Source: Streptomyces sp. Isolate_45
GTDB lineage: Bacteria; Actinomycetota; Actinomycetes; Streptomycetales; Streptomycetaceae
Direction of reading: 5' to 3'
Length of the DNA stretch: 64,000 nucleotides
Assembly (NCBI RefSeq): GCF_024721315.2
Contig: NZ_JANFAK020000001.1
Coordinates: 1 to 64,000 of the forward strand
The first letter of the stretch is position 1; each line of letters opens with the position of its first letter. This document shows, piece after piece, positions 8,780 to 16,944 of this stretch. A model generated the notes under the pieces. It saw only the letters and a list, made by a program, of their open reading frames with translations, was not told the origin of the DNA and searched no databases. The translations under genes and the position numbers were made by a program.

Positions 8780-9835
8780 CTATTCCTTGGTTAGATCCAG
8801 GTTCTGACCCGGCTTGATGAGGTCGGCGTTGCCTCCGATGACCTGCTCGTTGGCCGCGTACAGCTCGCCCCAACCACCCTTGAGGCCCTTGGCGTCGGCG
8901 ATCGCGGTGAGGCTGTCGCCGGCCTTCACGGTGTACGAGGGGCTCGACGCGGCGTCAGGAGCGCCCGGCGCCTCGACGGCTGCCGGACCGCGGTGCTTGC
9001 CCGCTCCGTCGACCACACCGGCGGGCACGGCCGTGGGCGTGGCACCCGGGGTGAGCGGTGCGGCGGGGGCCGTCGGGTCCACCGGCGCGGTGGGGGTGCC
9101 CGGAACGGTCGGGGTACCGGGGGCCGTCGGGTCCGCCGGGCCGGTGGGGGCCGTGGTGGGCGGGGTCGTGGTGGGCGGCACGGTCGTCGGCGGGGCCGTC
9201 GGGTCCGCGGACGGGGCCGGGGAGTCGGGATCGGGCATGACGGGCAGTCCACTGGTGGGGCCCAGCGGGTAGTCCGGCAGGCCGGTCGGGCCGGTGGACG
9301 GGCCCTGCGAGCCCTGCTGCCCCGGCTGCGGGGTCGGGGCCCCGAAGTCGACTGCGGGCTCGGAGCCGACGACGGGCACCGAACCGTCGGGCCGGACCGG
9401 GGCGGGAGCGACCGGGCCGGCGGGCCCGGGGTCGCCCGGGTCCACGGCGGCGGCCGGGCTTTGCTGCGTCAGGCCGGCCGAGGCCGCGCACAGCGGCCAC
9501 GCCTGGGGGCCCTGCGAGGCCAGCACCTTCTCGCCGACGGCTATCTGCTGGGAGCGGCTGGCGAGGTCCGGGCGCTCCGCGTAGGCGAGTCCGCCCGCGT
9601 TCCTCCACTGCTCCTGGGTGAACTGGAGCCCGCCGTACTCACCGCTGCCGTAGTTGGCACTCCAGGTGCCGTCGCTCTCGCAGTCGGCGACCTTGTCCCA
9701 CGTGCTCGTGTCGGCCGCGCTCGCGTTCGTGGCGGCGAGCAGGGGCAGGGCGAGTGCGGAGCCGGTGACTCCGGCGGTGACGACCAGGGCGGGTACCTGG
9801 CGGGGGCGTCTGTGGCGGCCGTTCCCGGAACGCAT
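8780..9835 (-). CDS. Second Rpf-LysM protein with long Pro/Thr linker
   Basis: The 351-aa secreted protein has the same plan as its neighbour: signal peptide (to NASA), Rpf domain (VADCESDGTWSANYGSGEYG; catalytic Glu kept), a Pro/Thr/Gly linker of about 150 residues (PPTTVPPTTTPPTTAP and PGTPTVPGTPTAP repeats) and a C-terminal LysM (YTVKAGDSLTAIADAKGLKG). The much longer linker should let the catalytic domain reach further into the wall than RpfA. The start was placed at MRSGNGRHRR, with AAAGG upstream. It follows the P450 gene by 114 bases and has no room for a riboswitch, so its control must differ from that of RpfA. The two genes are probably ancient tandem duplicates. Confidence 0.9.
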   Translation of the reverse strand: MRSGNGRHRRPRQVPALVVTAGVTGSALALPLLAATNASAADTSTWDKVADCESDGTWSANYGSGEYGGLQFTQEQWRNAGGLAYAERPDLASRSQQIAVGEKVLASQGPQAWPLCAASAGLTQQSPAAAVDPGDPGPAGPVAPAPVRPDGSVPVVGSEPAVDFGAPTPQPGQQGSQGPSTGPTGLPDYPLGPTSGLPVMPDPDSPAPSADPTAPPTTVPPTTTPPTTAPTGPADPTAPGTPTVPGTPTAPVDPTAPAAPLTPGATPTAVPAGVVDGAGKHRGPAAVEAPGAPDAASSPSYTVKAGDSLTAIADAKGLKGGWGELYAANEQVIGGNADLIKPGQNLDLTKE

Positions 9836-9949
9836 GAGGCTGCACCTTTCGCATAACGGCGGGGTAACGGCAGAACCTAGCGGCCTTCGAACGATTGTCA
9901 CAAGTTCGGCAGGTGACTGACGTGTGATCAGACGGCGTCGGAAAGCGCC

Positions 9950-11224
9950 TCAGTTGTTTCGGGGTGTGAAGCGAACCGGAAGCGTGCGCAGGCCACGCAT
10001 GATGAGTCCGCCGCGCCAGCGCAGGTCCGTGGGGGGAACGGCAAGTTCCAGATCCGGCAGACGCGTCAGCAAAGTCGCGAGCGCCGTCTGCCCTTCGAGC
10101 CGGGCGAGCGGAGCGCCGAGGCAGTAGTGGATCCCGTGGCCGTACCCGAGGTGTTGGTTGTCACCGCGGGACAGGTCCAGGGTGTCCGGGTCGGCGAACC
10201 GCTCGGGGTCGCGGTCGGCCGCCGCGAGGACCACCAGCACGGGGTCGCCGGCCGCGATCTCCTGCCCGCCGAGGGTCAGCGGCACGGTCGCGAACCGCCA
10301 GGTCGCCAGCTCCACCGGGCCGTCGTAGCGCAGCAGTTCCTCGACGCCGGTCTCCAGCAGGCCGCTCTCACCGGCCGCGAGGGAGGCCTGGAGGCGCTCG
10401 CGCTGCTCGGGGTTCATGAAGAGGGAGTGGACGCCGTTGCCGATGAGGTTCACGGTCGTCTCGAAGCCGGCGAACAGGAGGATGAACGCCATCGCCGTGG
10501 CCTCGGCCTCGGTGAGGTGGTCGCCGTGGTCACTTGCCCGGATCAGGTCGGAGATGAGGTCATTGCCCAGGTCGTCCCGTTTCCGGTGGATGAGTTCCCC
10601 GAGATAGGTGCGCATCTGCTTGACCGAGCGGGCGACCCCGCCGCGCGGACCGCCGCCGTGGCGGATCATCATCCCGGCCCAGTCGCGGAAGTCGTCCTGG
10701 TCCTCGCGCGGTACGCCGAGCATCTCGCAGATGGCGTAGATGGGGAGCGGGAAGGCGAACTCGTGGATGAGGTCGGCCTCCCCCTTCGCGGCGAAGGCGT
10801 CGATCAGGTGGTCGGTGAGCTCCTGCACGCGCGGGGTGAACTCGGCGACGCGGCGCGGGGTGAACGCCTTCGACACCAGCCGGCGCAGGCGCGTGTGGTC
10901 CGGCGGGTCGATGTTCAGCAGGTGCGTCATCAGCTCCGCCTTGCGCTCCCCCGGGATGCCGGTCTTCCCCTTGGCGTGCGCGGGTTCGGCGTGGTGCGCC
11001 GGGTTCTTGCTGAGGCGCTGGTCGGCGAGGGCCTGCCGGGCGTCGGCGTAGCGGGTGACCAGCCAGGCCTCGACCCCGCTGGGGAGCTTGGTGCGGTGCA
11101 CCGGGGAGTGCTCGCGCAGCCAGGCGTAGGCGGGGTAGGGGTCGGTCGCGAACTCCCAGTCGAAGAGGGTCGGCCCCTCGGTGGAGGGGGAATCGGCCGG
11201 GGTCGCGGAGGTCTGCTCATGCAC
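9950..11224 (-). CDS. Cytochrome P450
   Basis: The 424-aa soluble bacterial P450 has the I-helix oxygen-activation motif AGFETT, the K-helix ELLR and the haem loop HLGYGHGIHYCLGAPLARLE with the Cys thiolate ligand. The usual Phe before Gly in that loop is Tyr-Gly here. The class resembles macrolide- or fatty-acid-type CYP105/107 enzymes, but no substrate can be named. The GTG start (VHEQTSATP) was chosen because the frame upstream has the codon pattern of the divergent gene's leader. No ferredoxin or reductase lies beside it in the same operon. The divergent neighbour is a flavin reductase-globin fusion, so a shared redox or nitrosative stress role is possible. Confidence 0.9.
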   Translation of the reverse strand: MHEQTSATPADSPSTEGPTLFDWEFATDPYPAYAWLREHSPVHRTKLPSGVEAWLVTRYADARQALADQRLSKNPAHHAEPAHAKGKTGIPGERKAELMTHLLNIDPPDHTRLRRLVSKAFTPRRVAEFTPRVQELTDHLIDAFAAKGEADLIHEFAFPLPIYAICEMLGVPREDQDDFRDWAGMMIRHGGGPRGGVARSVKQMRTYLGELIHRKRDDLGNDLISDLIRASDHGDHLTEAEATAMAFILLFAGFETTVNLIGNGVHSLFMNPEQRERLQASLAAGESGLLETGVEELLRYDGPVELATWRFATVPLTLGGQEIAAGDPVLVVLAAADRDPERFADPDTLDLSRGDNQHLGYGHGIHYCLGAPLARLEGQTALATLLTRLPDLELAVPPTDLRWRGGLIMRGLRTLPVRFTPRNN

Positions 11225-11301
11225 CCGCAGACCGTATCCCGGACCGTACCGGCGATCCGGTATGGGGTGTTCGTCGCGGCTGTCCGTAGATCGTCCATCC
11301 C

Positions 11302-11332
11302 TTGACGTCCCGTTCCCCGCCGTTCCTACTTT
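11302..11332 (+). promoter_or_regulatory. Candidate promoter giving a leaderless flavohaemoglobin-like mRNA
   Basis: TTGACG (11302-11307) and TACTTT (11327-11332) lie 19 bases apart. The expected transcription start falls at the GTG start codon at 11340, and no ribosome binding site precedes it. This predicts a leaderless message. The spacing is slightly longer than ideal. Confidence 0.45.
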
Positions 11333-11339
11333 CGGTTTT

Positions 11340-12548
11340 GTGGATGTGAGGATCTTGAAAAGTAGCTTCGCGGTGGTGGAGAGGAGGGCCGAGCACGCGG
11401 TCAAGTACTTCTACTCCCACCTGTTCTGGCACAACCCCGGGATCCGTGAGCTCTTCCCGCCCGCCCCGCAGGACATGGAGCGGCAGCGGGACCGGCTCTT
11501 CGCGGCCCTCACCCATGTCATCTCGCGCCTGGAGGACGAGACCCTCGTTCCCTACCTCCGCGACCTCGGCCGCGACCACCGCAAGTTCCTCGTCGGCCCC
11601 GAGCACTACGCGGCCGTCGGCGCCAGCCTGCTGGCCGCGCTCGCCGAGACCTCCGGCGAGGCCTGGAGCCCGGCCACCGAGAAGGCCTGGGCGGAGGCCT
11701 ACCAGGTGATCGCCGACGTGATGACGGCCGGCGCCGCAGCCGACGACTCGCCGCCCTGGTGGGACGCCGAGATCGTCCGGCACCTCCAGTACGGGGAGGA
11801 CATCGCCGTACTGACCCTGAGGCCGCACGCCCCCCTCCCCCACCTCCCCGGCCAGTACGTGAGCGTGAGCAGCGCGCGCGTGCCGACCACCTGGCGCACG
11901 TACTCGCTGGGCAACGCGCCCCGCGCCGACGGCACCGTCGACCTCCACGTCAGCCGCATCGAGGGCGGCCGGCTCAGCACCGCGCTGGTCCGCGAGGTCC
12001 GGCCCGGCGAGCGGCTGCGACTCGGCGCCCCCGGCGGGGCGTTGACCCTGCGCCGCGCGGACCGGCCGATCACCCTCATCGCCGCCGGGACCGGCTGGGC
12101 GCCCGTCCGCGCCATGCTGGAGGACCTGGTGGAACGCCCTCCCGATCACGACGTACGGCTCTTCGCGGTCGCCCGGGACTCCGCGCACCTCTACGACCGG
12201 CCGCTCATCGACGCGTACGCCGCCGCCCTGAGCTGGCTCGCCGTCACCTACATCACGCCCGCCCCGGGCCGGCACCGCAACCAGGCGACCGACCGGCTGG
12301 CGACCGCGCTCAGCAACCGGGGGCTGTGGCGGGAGCAGGACGTCTACCTCAGCGGGCCGCCGCAGTTCGTCGACGAGACCGTTCAGCTGCTGGAAGGGCT
12401 CGGGGCCCGACCCGACCGCCTCTTCCACGACGTCGTTCCCCCCGTCGGCGCCGCCCCGAACCGGCCGACGGGCTTCGGCGAGTGGTTCCTGGACCGGCCC
12501 GCCCCGCACTGGCACAACCCGTCGGGACGCTCCCCGCGCGAGGACTGA
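11340..12548 (+). CDS. Flavohaemoglobin-like protein (globin + FAD/NAD reductase)
   Basis: The 402-aa product fuses a haem globin (about residues 1-130; VRILKSSFAVVERRAEHAVK and FLVGPEHYAAVG with the proximal His region) to a ferredoxin-NADP reductase-like module. That module has an FAD site with WRTYSLGN and an NAD site with IAAGTGWAPVRAM. Such fusions oxidise nitric oxide to nitrate or serve as electron donors. It is divergent from the P450 gene. The GTG start gives the globin its usual N terminus; a GTG two codons later is possible. Members of this actinobacterial group often have a low-similarity globin half, so NO dioxygenase activity is probable rather than certain. Confidence 0.85.
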   Translation: MDVRILKSSFAVVERRAEHAVKYFYSHLFWHNPGIRELFPPAPQDMERQRDRLFAALTHVISRLEDETLVPYLRDLGRDHRKFLVGPEHYAAVGASLLAALAETSGEAWSPATEKAWAEAYQVIADVMTAGAAADDSPPWWDAEIVRHLQYGEDIAVLTLRPHAPLPHLPGQYVSVSSARVPTTWRTYSLGNAPRADGTVDLHVSRIEGGRLSTALVREVRPGERLRLGAPGGALTLRRADRPITLIAAGTGWAPVRAMLEDLVERPPDHDVRLFAVARDSAHLYDRPLIDAYAAALSWLAVTYITPAPGRHRNQATDRLATALSNRGLWREQDVYLSGPPQFVDETVQLLEGLGARPDRLFHDVVPPVGAAPNRPTGFGEWFLDRPAPHWHNPSGRSPRED

Positions 12549-12575
12549 GGGCCGCCCGGCTCCTGCGCCGGAGCG

Positions 12576-13643
12576 CTACGCGACGCCCTCGGCCGCCCGG
12601 ATCGCGTCCCGGTAGGCGCGGGCCGCCGCGCGCAGCGCGGTCTCGGGGTCGGTTCCCGCCTCCTCGGCGCGGGCCGCCAGCGCCAGCAGCTCGTAGCCGA
12701 TCCCCTCGCCCCGGGGCAGCTCCACGGGAAGGCCCGCCGCGCGGACCCGACCCGCCAGCTTGGCGGCGAGCGCGAGACCCGGCTGGGCGAGCGGGATCCC
12801 GTCGGTCACCGACGCGCGCTGCTTCTCGACGGCCTTCGTGGCCTGCCAGTGCGCGTGGACCTCCTCCGGGGTGTCGGCCTTCTCGTCGCCGAAGACGTGC
12901 GGGTGCCGGCGGATCAGCTTGTCGACGAGGTCGCCGGCCACGTCGTCGATCGAGAACGGCCCGTCGCCCTCGTCGCCGTCGTCATCGCCCTCGGCGGCGT
13001 CCCGCGCGCCCTCCTGCGCGATGCGGGCGTGGAAGACGACCTGGAGGAGGACGTCGCCGAGTTCCTCGCGCAGTTCGGCGCGGTCCCCGCCCTCGATGGC
13101 CTCCACCAGCTCGTACGCCTCCTCCAGCGCGTACTTCACCAGCCCCTCGTGGGTCTGCCGGGAGGTCCAGGGGCACTCGCGCCGGACCCGGTCCATCACC
13201 TGGACCACGTCGAGCAGCCGGGCCCCGGGCAGGTCGTACGAGCCGGGCAGCAGCTCCAGGTCCGGCATGGAGACGCGGCCGGAACCGGCGAGGCGGGCCA
13301 GTCCGTCGGTGAGCCGGCCGTCGCCCTCCCCGCCCGGGATCACCACGACCGTGCGGCCCCCGGCGCAGGCCTCGACCAGCTCGTGCGCGTCGGGGGCCGT
13401 CCGCTCGACGGTCACGCCCGCCTCGCGCAGGTACGGCAGCTGCGGATGATCCGGGTCGGCGCACAGCACCCGGTCCGCGCCGTGCAGGGTCTGCCACGCG
13501 GGCCAGGACAGCAGTCCGGGGGCGACCCGGTGGCTCGCGGTCAGCAGGACGATGCGGCCCGCGGGCTCGGTGCCCTCCCCGTCGGCGGGGCCGGCGGGGA
13601 GGGGAGCGGCGGCGGTGGCGGGTTCGGCGGTGTGGTCGGTCAC
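12576..13643 (-). CDS. mazG: MazG-family nucleoside triphosphate pyrophosphohydrolase
   Basis: The 355-aa product has an N-terminal domain resembling the tetrapyrrole-methylase-like half of YabN (IVLLTASHRVAPGLLSWPAW). The MazG catalytic domain follows at about residues 145-270: LKYALEEAYELVEAIEG-type helix (here VKYALEEAYELVEA) and ELREELGDVLLQVVFHA supply the acidic Mg-binding residues EExxE and ExxD. It cleaves non-canonical NTPs to NMP and PPi. An acidic insert (DAAEGDDDGDEGDG) splits the domain. The gene precedes a SurA-like lipoprotein gene on the other side of a 28-bp gap, an order typical of Streptomyces near mfd. Confidence 0.9.
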   Translation of the reverse strand: MTDHTAEPATAAAPLPAGPADGEGTEPAGRIVLLTASHRVAPGLLSWPAWQTLHGADRVLCADPDHPQLPYLREAGVTVERTAPDAHELVEACAGGRTVVVIPGGEGDGRLTDGLARLAGSGRVSMPDLELLPGSYDLPGARLLDVVQVMDRVRRECPWTSRQTHEGLVKYALEEAYELVEAIEGGDRAELREELGDVLLQVVFHARIAQEGARDAAEGDDDGDEGDGPFSIDDVAGDLVDKLIRRHPHVFGDEKADTPEEVHAHWQATKAVEKQRASVTDGIPLAQPGLALAAKLAGRVRAAGLPVELPRGEGIGYELLALAARAEEAGTDPETALRAAARAYRDAIRAAEGVA

Positions 13644-13671
13644 CCTCCGAACCTACCTCCGCCGCGCGGGC

Positions 13672-14298
13672 TCAGGCCCCGGCGGGGGGAGCCTGCTCGG
13701 GCCGGGTGCGCTGGGTGATCCACGGGGTCTCCTGGTCGCCGAGCAGGATCTGCTGGGCGTCCCACCGGCCGTAGCGCGGGTTGACCTCGATGTCGAGGGC
13801 CTTCGCGGCCGCGCCGAGCTGGGCCAGGGCCTTCTCCTGGCTGCCGTAGTGCGCGAAGAGCTTGTCGCGCAGCAGCTTGAAGCGGGCGTCGGCGTCCATC
13901 TGGCCGGGCGCCAGCTGCGCCTGCTGGAGGGCGGCCGCCTCCAGGGTCTTCTCGTCGCCCGCCTGCTGGAGCTGGGCCTTGCGGACGCCCTCGATCTCCT
14001 TGGTGGTCACCGACACCCCGGCGGCCTCGGCGGCCCGCTCCAGGACGGCGCTCTGGATCATCTTGTTGAGTTTGGTGCGTTCCAGGCCGGCGGTGGCCTC
14101 GATGAGTTGGGCGCCCTGCTCGGAACGGTTCTGCGCGGTGCGGACGTCGTTCACCTGGGCCTGGAGCGCGGAGGTGGTGATCCGTTCCCCGCCGACGACG
14201 GCCGCGGTGCCGGGGCGGGTCCCGCCCGAGCAGGCCGACAGCAGGGGGGCCGCCACGAGCAGGGCGGCGGAGACGGAGAGCGCTGTGCGACGGTGCAA
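13672..14298 (-). CDS. SurA N-terminal-type lipoprotein chaperone
   Basis: The 208-aa product is a lipoprotein: a signal peptide ending in the lipobox LLSAC at about residues 17-21, then a SurA_N-like helical region (VVGGERITTSALQAQVNDVR, then LNKMIQSAVLERAAEAAGVSV). No parvulin-type isomerase domain follows, so it is probably a holdase for exported proteins rather than an isomerase. The start is a TTG with GGAGG five bases upstream; the longer ATG frame reads through the divergent promoter and lacks a signal peptide at its N terminus. It is transcribed toward mazG and may share its message. Confidence 0.82.
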   Translation of the reverse strand: MHRRTALSVSAALLVAAPLLSACSGGTRPGTAAVVGGERITTSALQAQVNDVRTAQNRSEQGAQLIEATAGLERTKLNKMIQSAVLERAAEAAGVSVTTKEIEGVRKAQLQQAGDEKTLEAAALQQAQLAPGQMDADARFKLLRDKLFAHYGSQEKALAQLGAAAKALDIEVNPRYGRWDAQQILLGDQETPWITQRTRPEQAPPAGA

Positions 14299-14475
14299 AG
14301 GAGCCTCCAGGGCCGGGAGATTGTGCGTCGGTGCACAAGGGCCGTGCGGTGATCGATGGTATGCAGTCAGGGTGGCCCGAGCCACCGGTTCGACCAACGA
14401 TTCCGGGGGTGTTGGGGTGCGAGTTCACTCCGCGGCCACCACCATGCCCTCCGTTTCTGGGAAGGTCGGCCCACC

Positions 14476-16944
14476 ATGTCGACATCGCAGCACGCCCCGC
14501 ACCGCTCCGCCGCGCGCCCCGCGGCCGCCGGGACCGCCCCCGGGACGGACCCGTCGGCCTCCGCCGCGGCCGGTCCCCGCCCGTCGTCCGGTCGCCGCGC
14601 CGGCCTCGCCGGGGCCGCCCTGGCGGCCCTGATCACGACGGCGGCCGTGTGCGCGGGCGACGCCGCCGCGCGCGTCTTCCCGTACGGTCCGCGCCACCGC
14701 AGCGTGAACGACCTCGGGAACCAGTTCGTCCCCTTCCACGCGCGCCTGTGGGACCTGCTGCACGGGCGGGCCGAGGGCGGGCTCCTCCTCAACTGGAGCT
14801 CCGGGTACGGCACCGGCTTCCTGCCGGACCTGGGCACGTACCTGTCCAGTCCCTTCGCCGTCCTGGTGGCGTTCTTCCCGCGCGCCGACATCGACCTCGC
14901 GGTGTACGTGGTCACCGTGCTCAAGACGGCCGCCGCGGCCGCGGCGATGGCCTGGCTGCTGCGGACCCAGCGGCCGGGGCCCTGGTGGGCGGCGGGCCTG
15001 CTGGGCGCCTCGTACGCGCTGTGCGGCTGGTCGGTGCTGGAGGCGTCCTACAACCCGATGTGGCTGGACGGGCTGATCGCCTTCCCGCTCCTGTGCCTGA
15101 CGGGGGAATGGGCGCTGCGCCCCCGCCGTCCGGTGGCGGGGGCGCTGGTGGTGGCCCTGTGCTGGACGGCGAACTTCTACACCGCGTACATGGCCACCCT
15201 GGGCGCGGCGCTGGTGCTGCTGGTCCGCGTGGTGCTGACCCGGGACGACGTCCGCGAGCGGGTCCGGGTGTGCGTGCGGGCGGCGGTGACGACGCTGCTG
15301 GGGATCGCTCTCGCGGCGCCCCTGCTGGTGCCGCTGTTCCTGAGCTCCAGGCAGGCCTACCCGGGCTGGTTCAAGGAGTTCCGGCCCGTGCCGTGGCCGG
15401 ACCTGTTGGCCCGGCTGCTGCCGGCGACGTACTCCTTCTCCTCCCCCGCCCTGTTCGTGGGCACCGGGACCCTGCTGCTGGTGGCGGCGCTGCCGTTCCA
15501 CCGGGCGCTGCCGGCCCGGACCCGGTGGTGGTGGGCGGGCCTGGTGGCCGCCGTACTGGTGTCCCTGCAGTGGGCGCCGACCCATCTGGCCTGGCACGTC
15601 TTCGCGACGCCGAACGGCAGCCCGTACCGGCAGACCTTCGTGCTGGCCGGGATCGTGGTGATCGCCGCCTGGACGGGCCTGGCCGCCGGGCTGCCCGGGG
15701 TGCGGGCCCTCGCGGCCGGCGCGGGCGTCCTCGTGACGGCCGTGGCGGTGGCGGCGGCCGGGAGCGGGCTGACGACGGGTTGGGGCGCGGCGCTCTTCGG
15801 CGCCGGTCTGGCGGTGTCCGCCTGGGCGTGGTGGGCGCTCGGCCGGCGTCGGGCGGTGCCGGTGGCGGCGGCCCTGCTGATCGCGGTGCTGGGGGCGCAG
15901 GCCGCGGCGACGGCGGCGTACGGGCACAAGGGGAAGCTGGGCGGGCTGGACGACTACCCGTCCTGGGGCGCGGACCACACCGCCCGCGCCACGGCCCTGG
16001 CCGGCGCCGACGGCTGGCCCGCGTACCGGACCGACCCGGGCCGGCCCGCGTTGTCGGGCAACGACCCGATGCTGCTCGGCGGCGAGGGCGGCTCGTACTA
16101 CAGCAGCCACACCCCGGACGTGTTCACGCGTTCCATGGCGGCGCTGGGCGCGGGCTGGACCTCCCGGGGCCGCAACGTCCAGAGCCTCGACAACCCGGTG
16201 ACGGACGCGGTGTTCGCGGTGGGCGCCCGGCTGAAGCCCGACGGGACCGTGGCCCGCGCCGAGGTCCTCCCGCTGGTGACGGTCCGTCCCGCGGGCCCGT
16301 CCCCCACCTACGGGGACTCGCCCTTCGCCAACCAGGAGCTGCTGCTGGGCGCGCGCGTGTACGAGGACCCGGTCGCCCCCGGGGTCTGCCGGGCGGGCAC
16401 GGAGGCCTTCCTGTGGGCACCGGAGTACAACGCCACGGCCCGCCTCGCGGACGGCCCCGCCTTCCGGCTGAACGGCTGGGCGCCCCGCAACCGGGCCGCG
16501 CTCCAGCCGATGGGCGTCTCGCACGGCCCCGCCTCGAAGCTGGTCTTCGACCGGCCCGCGCCGGCGGCCTGGGCCCTGTCCTGCCTGGACCGGCCCCGGC
16601 TGGACGCGGCGGTGTCCGCGCTGCGCGCCTCGGCCGCCGGCTCTGTACGGGTGTCCTCCTCGGGCGTGCGCGCGACCCTGCCCCCGGGGAGTACGGGCAC
16701 GGCGGTCCTGTCGGTGCCGGCCGTCGCGGGCTGGAGCTGCGACGGCCGCCCGGCCGGCGCGTACCTGGGCCTGGTCGCCGTCCCGCTGGACGGCCGCACC
16801 ACCACCCTCGACTGCGGGTTCCGCCCGCCGGGGCTGCTCCCGGGGGCGGCGGTGGCCGCGGTGGCGGCGGCCGTCCTACTGGGCTCGGCGTACCGGCGCC
16901 GGCAGCGGGGCGCGGCGGCCGGGCCGCCGCGTCAGCGGACCTGA
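14476..16944 (+). CDS. YfhO-family multi-pass membrane protein
   Basis: The 822-aa integral membrane protein has about 12 predicted TM helices (for example AGLAGAALAALITTAAVCAG, LAVYVVTVLKTAAAAAAMAW and ALVVALCWTANFYTAYMATL) and a large extracytoplasmic C-terminal part before a final TM helix. Motifs such as GNQFVPFHARLWDLLHG and SSGYGTGFLPDLG match the YfhO family, related to GT-C glycosyltransferases of wall and teichoic-acid modification. The start at MSTSQHAPHRS is preceded by GGGAAGG. The gene runs convergently into the kinase gene and overlaps it by 13 bases. It is divergent from the SurA-like gene, so both may share a regulator. Confidence 0.85.
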   Translation: MSTSQHAPHRSAARPAAAGTAPGTDPSASAAAGPRPSSGRRAGLAGAALAALITTAAVCAGDAAARVFPYGPRHRSVNDLGNQFVPFHARLWDLLHGRAEGGLLLNWSSGYGTGFLPDLGTYLSSPFAVLVAFFPRADIDLAVYVVTVLKTAAAAAAMAWLLRTQRPGPWWAAGLLGASYALCGWSVLEASYNPMWLDGLIAFPLLCLTGEWALRPRRPVAGALVVALCWTANFYTAYMATLGAALVLLVRVVLTRDDVRERVRVCVRAAVTTLLGIALAAPLLVPLFLSSRQAYPGWFKEFRPVPWPDLLARLLPATYSFSSPALFVGTGTLLLVAALPFHRALPARTRWWWAGLVAAVLVSLQWAPTHLAWHVFATPNGSPYRQTFVLAGIVVIAAWTGLAAGLPGVRALAAGAGVLVTAVAVAAAGSGLTTGWGAALFGAGLAVSAWAWWALGRRRAVPVAAALLIAVLGAQAAATAAYGHKGKLGGLDDYPSWGADHTARATALAGADGWPAYRTDPGRPALSGNDPMLLGGEGGSYYSSHTPDVFTRSMAALGAGWTSRGRNVQSLDNPVTDAVFAVGARLKPDGTVARAEVLPLVTVRPAGPSPTYGDSPFANQELLLGARVYEDPVAPGVCRAGTEAFLWAPEYNATARLADGPAFRLNGWAPRNRAALQPMGVSHGPASKLVFDRPAPAAWALSCLDRPRLDAAVSALRASAAGSVRVSSSGVRATLPPGSTGTAVLSVPAVAGWSCDGRPAGAYLGLVAVPLDGRTTTLDCGFRPPGLLPGAAVAAVAAAVLLGSAYRRRQRGAAAGPPRQRT

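Noticed and set aside
9950..12548. Start of a biosynthetic gene cluster
   Set aside because: A P450 alone beside rpf, mazG and mfd is core context; no PKS, NRPS, terpene or RiPP genes are seen.
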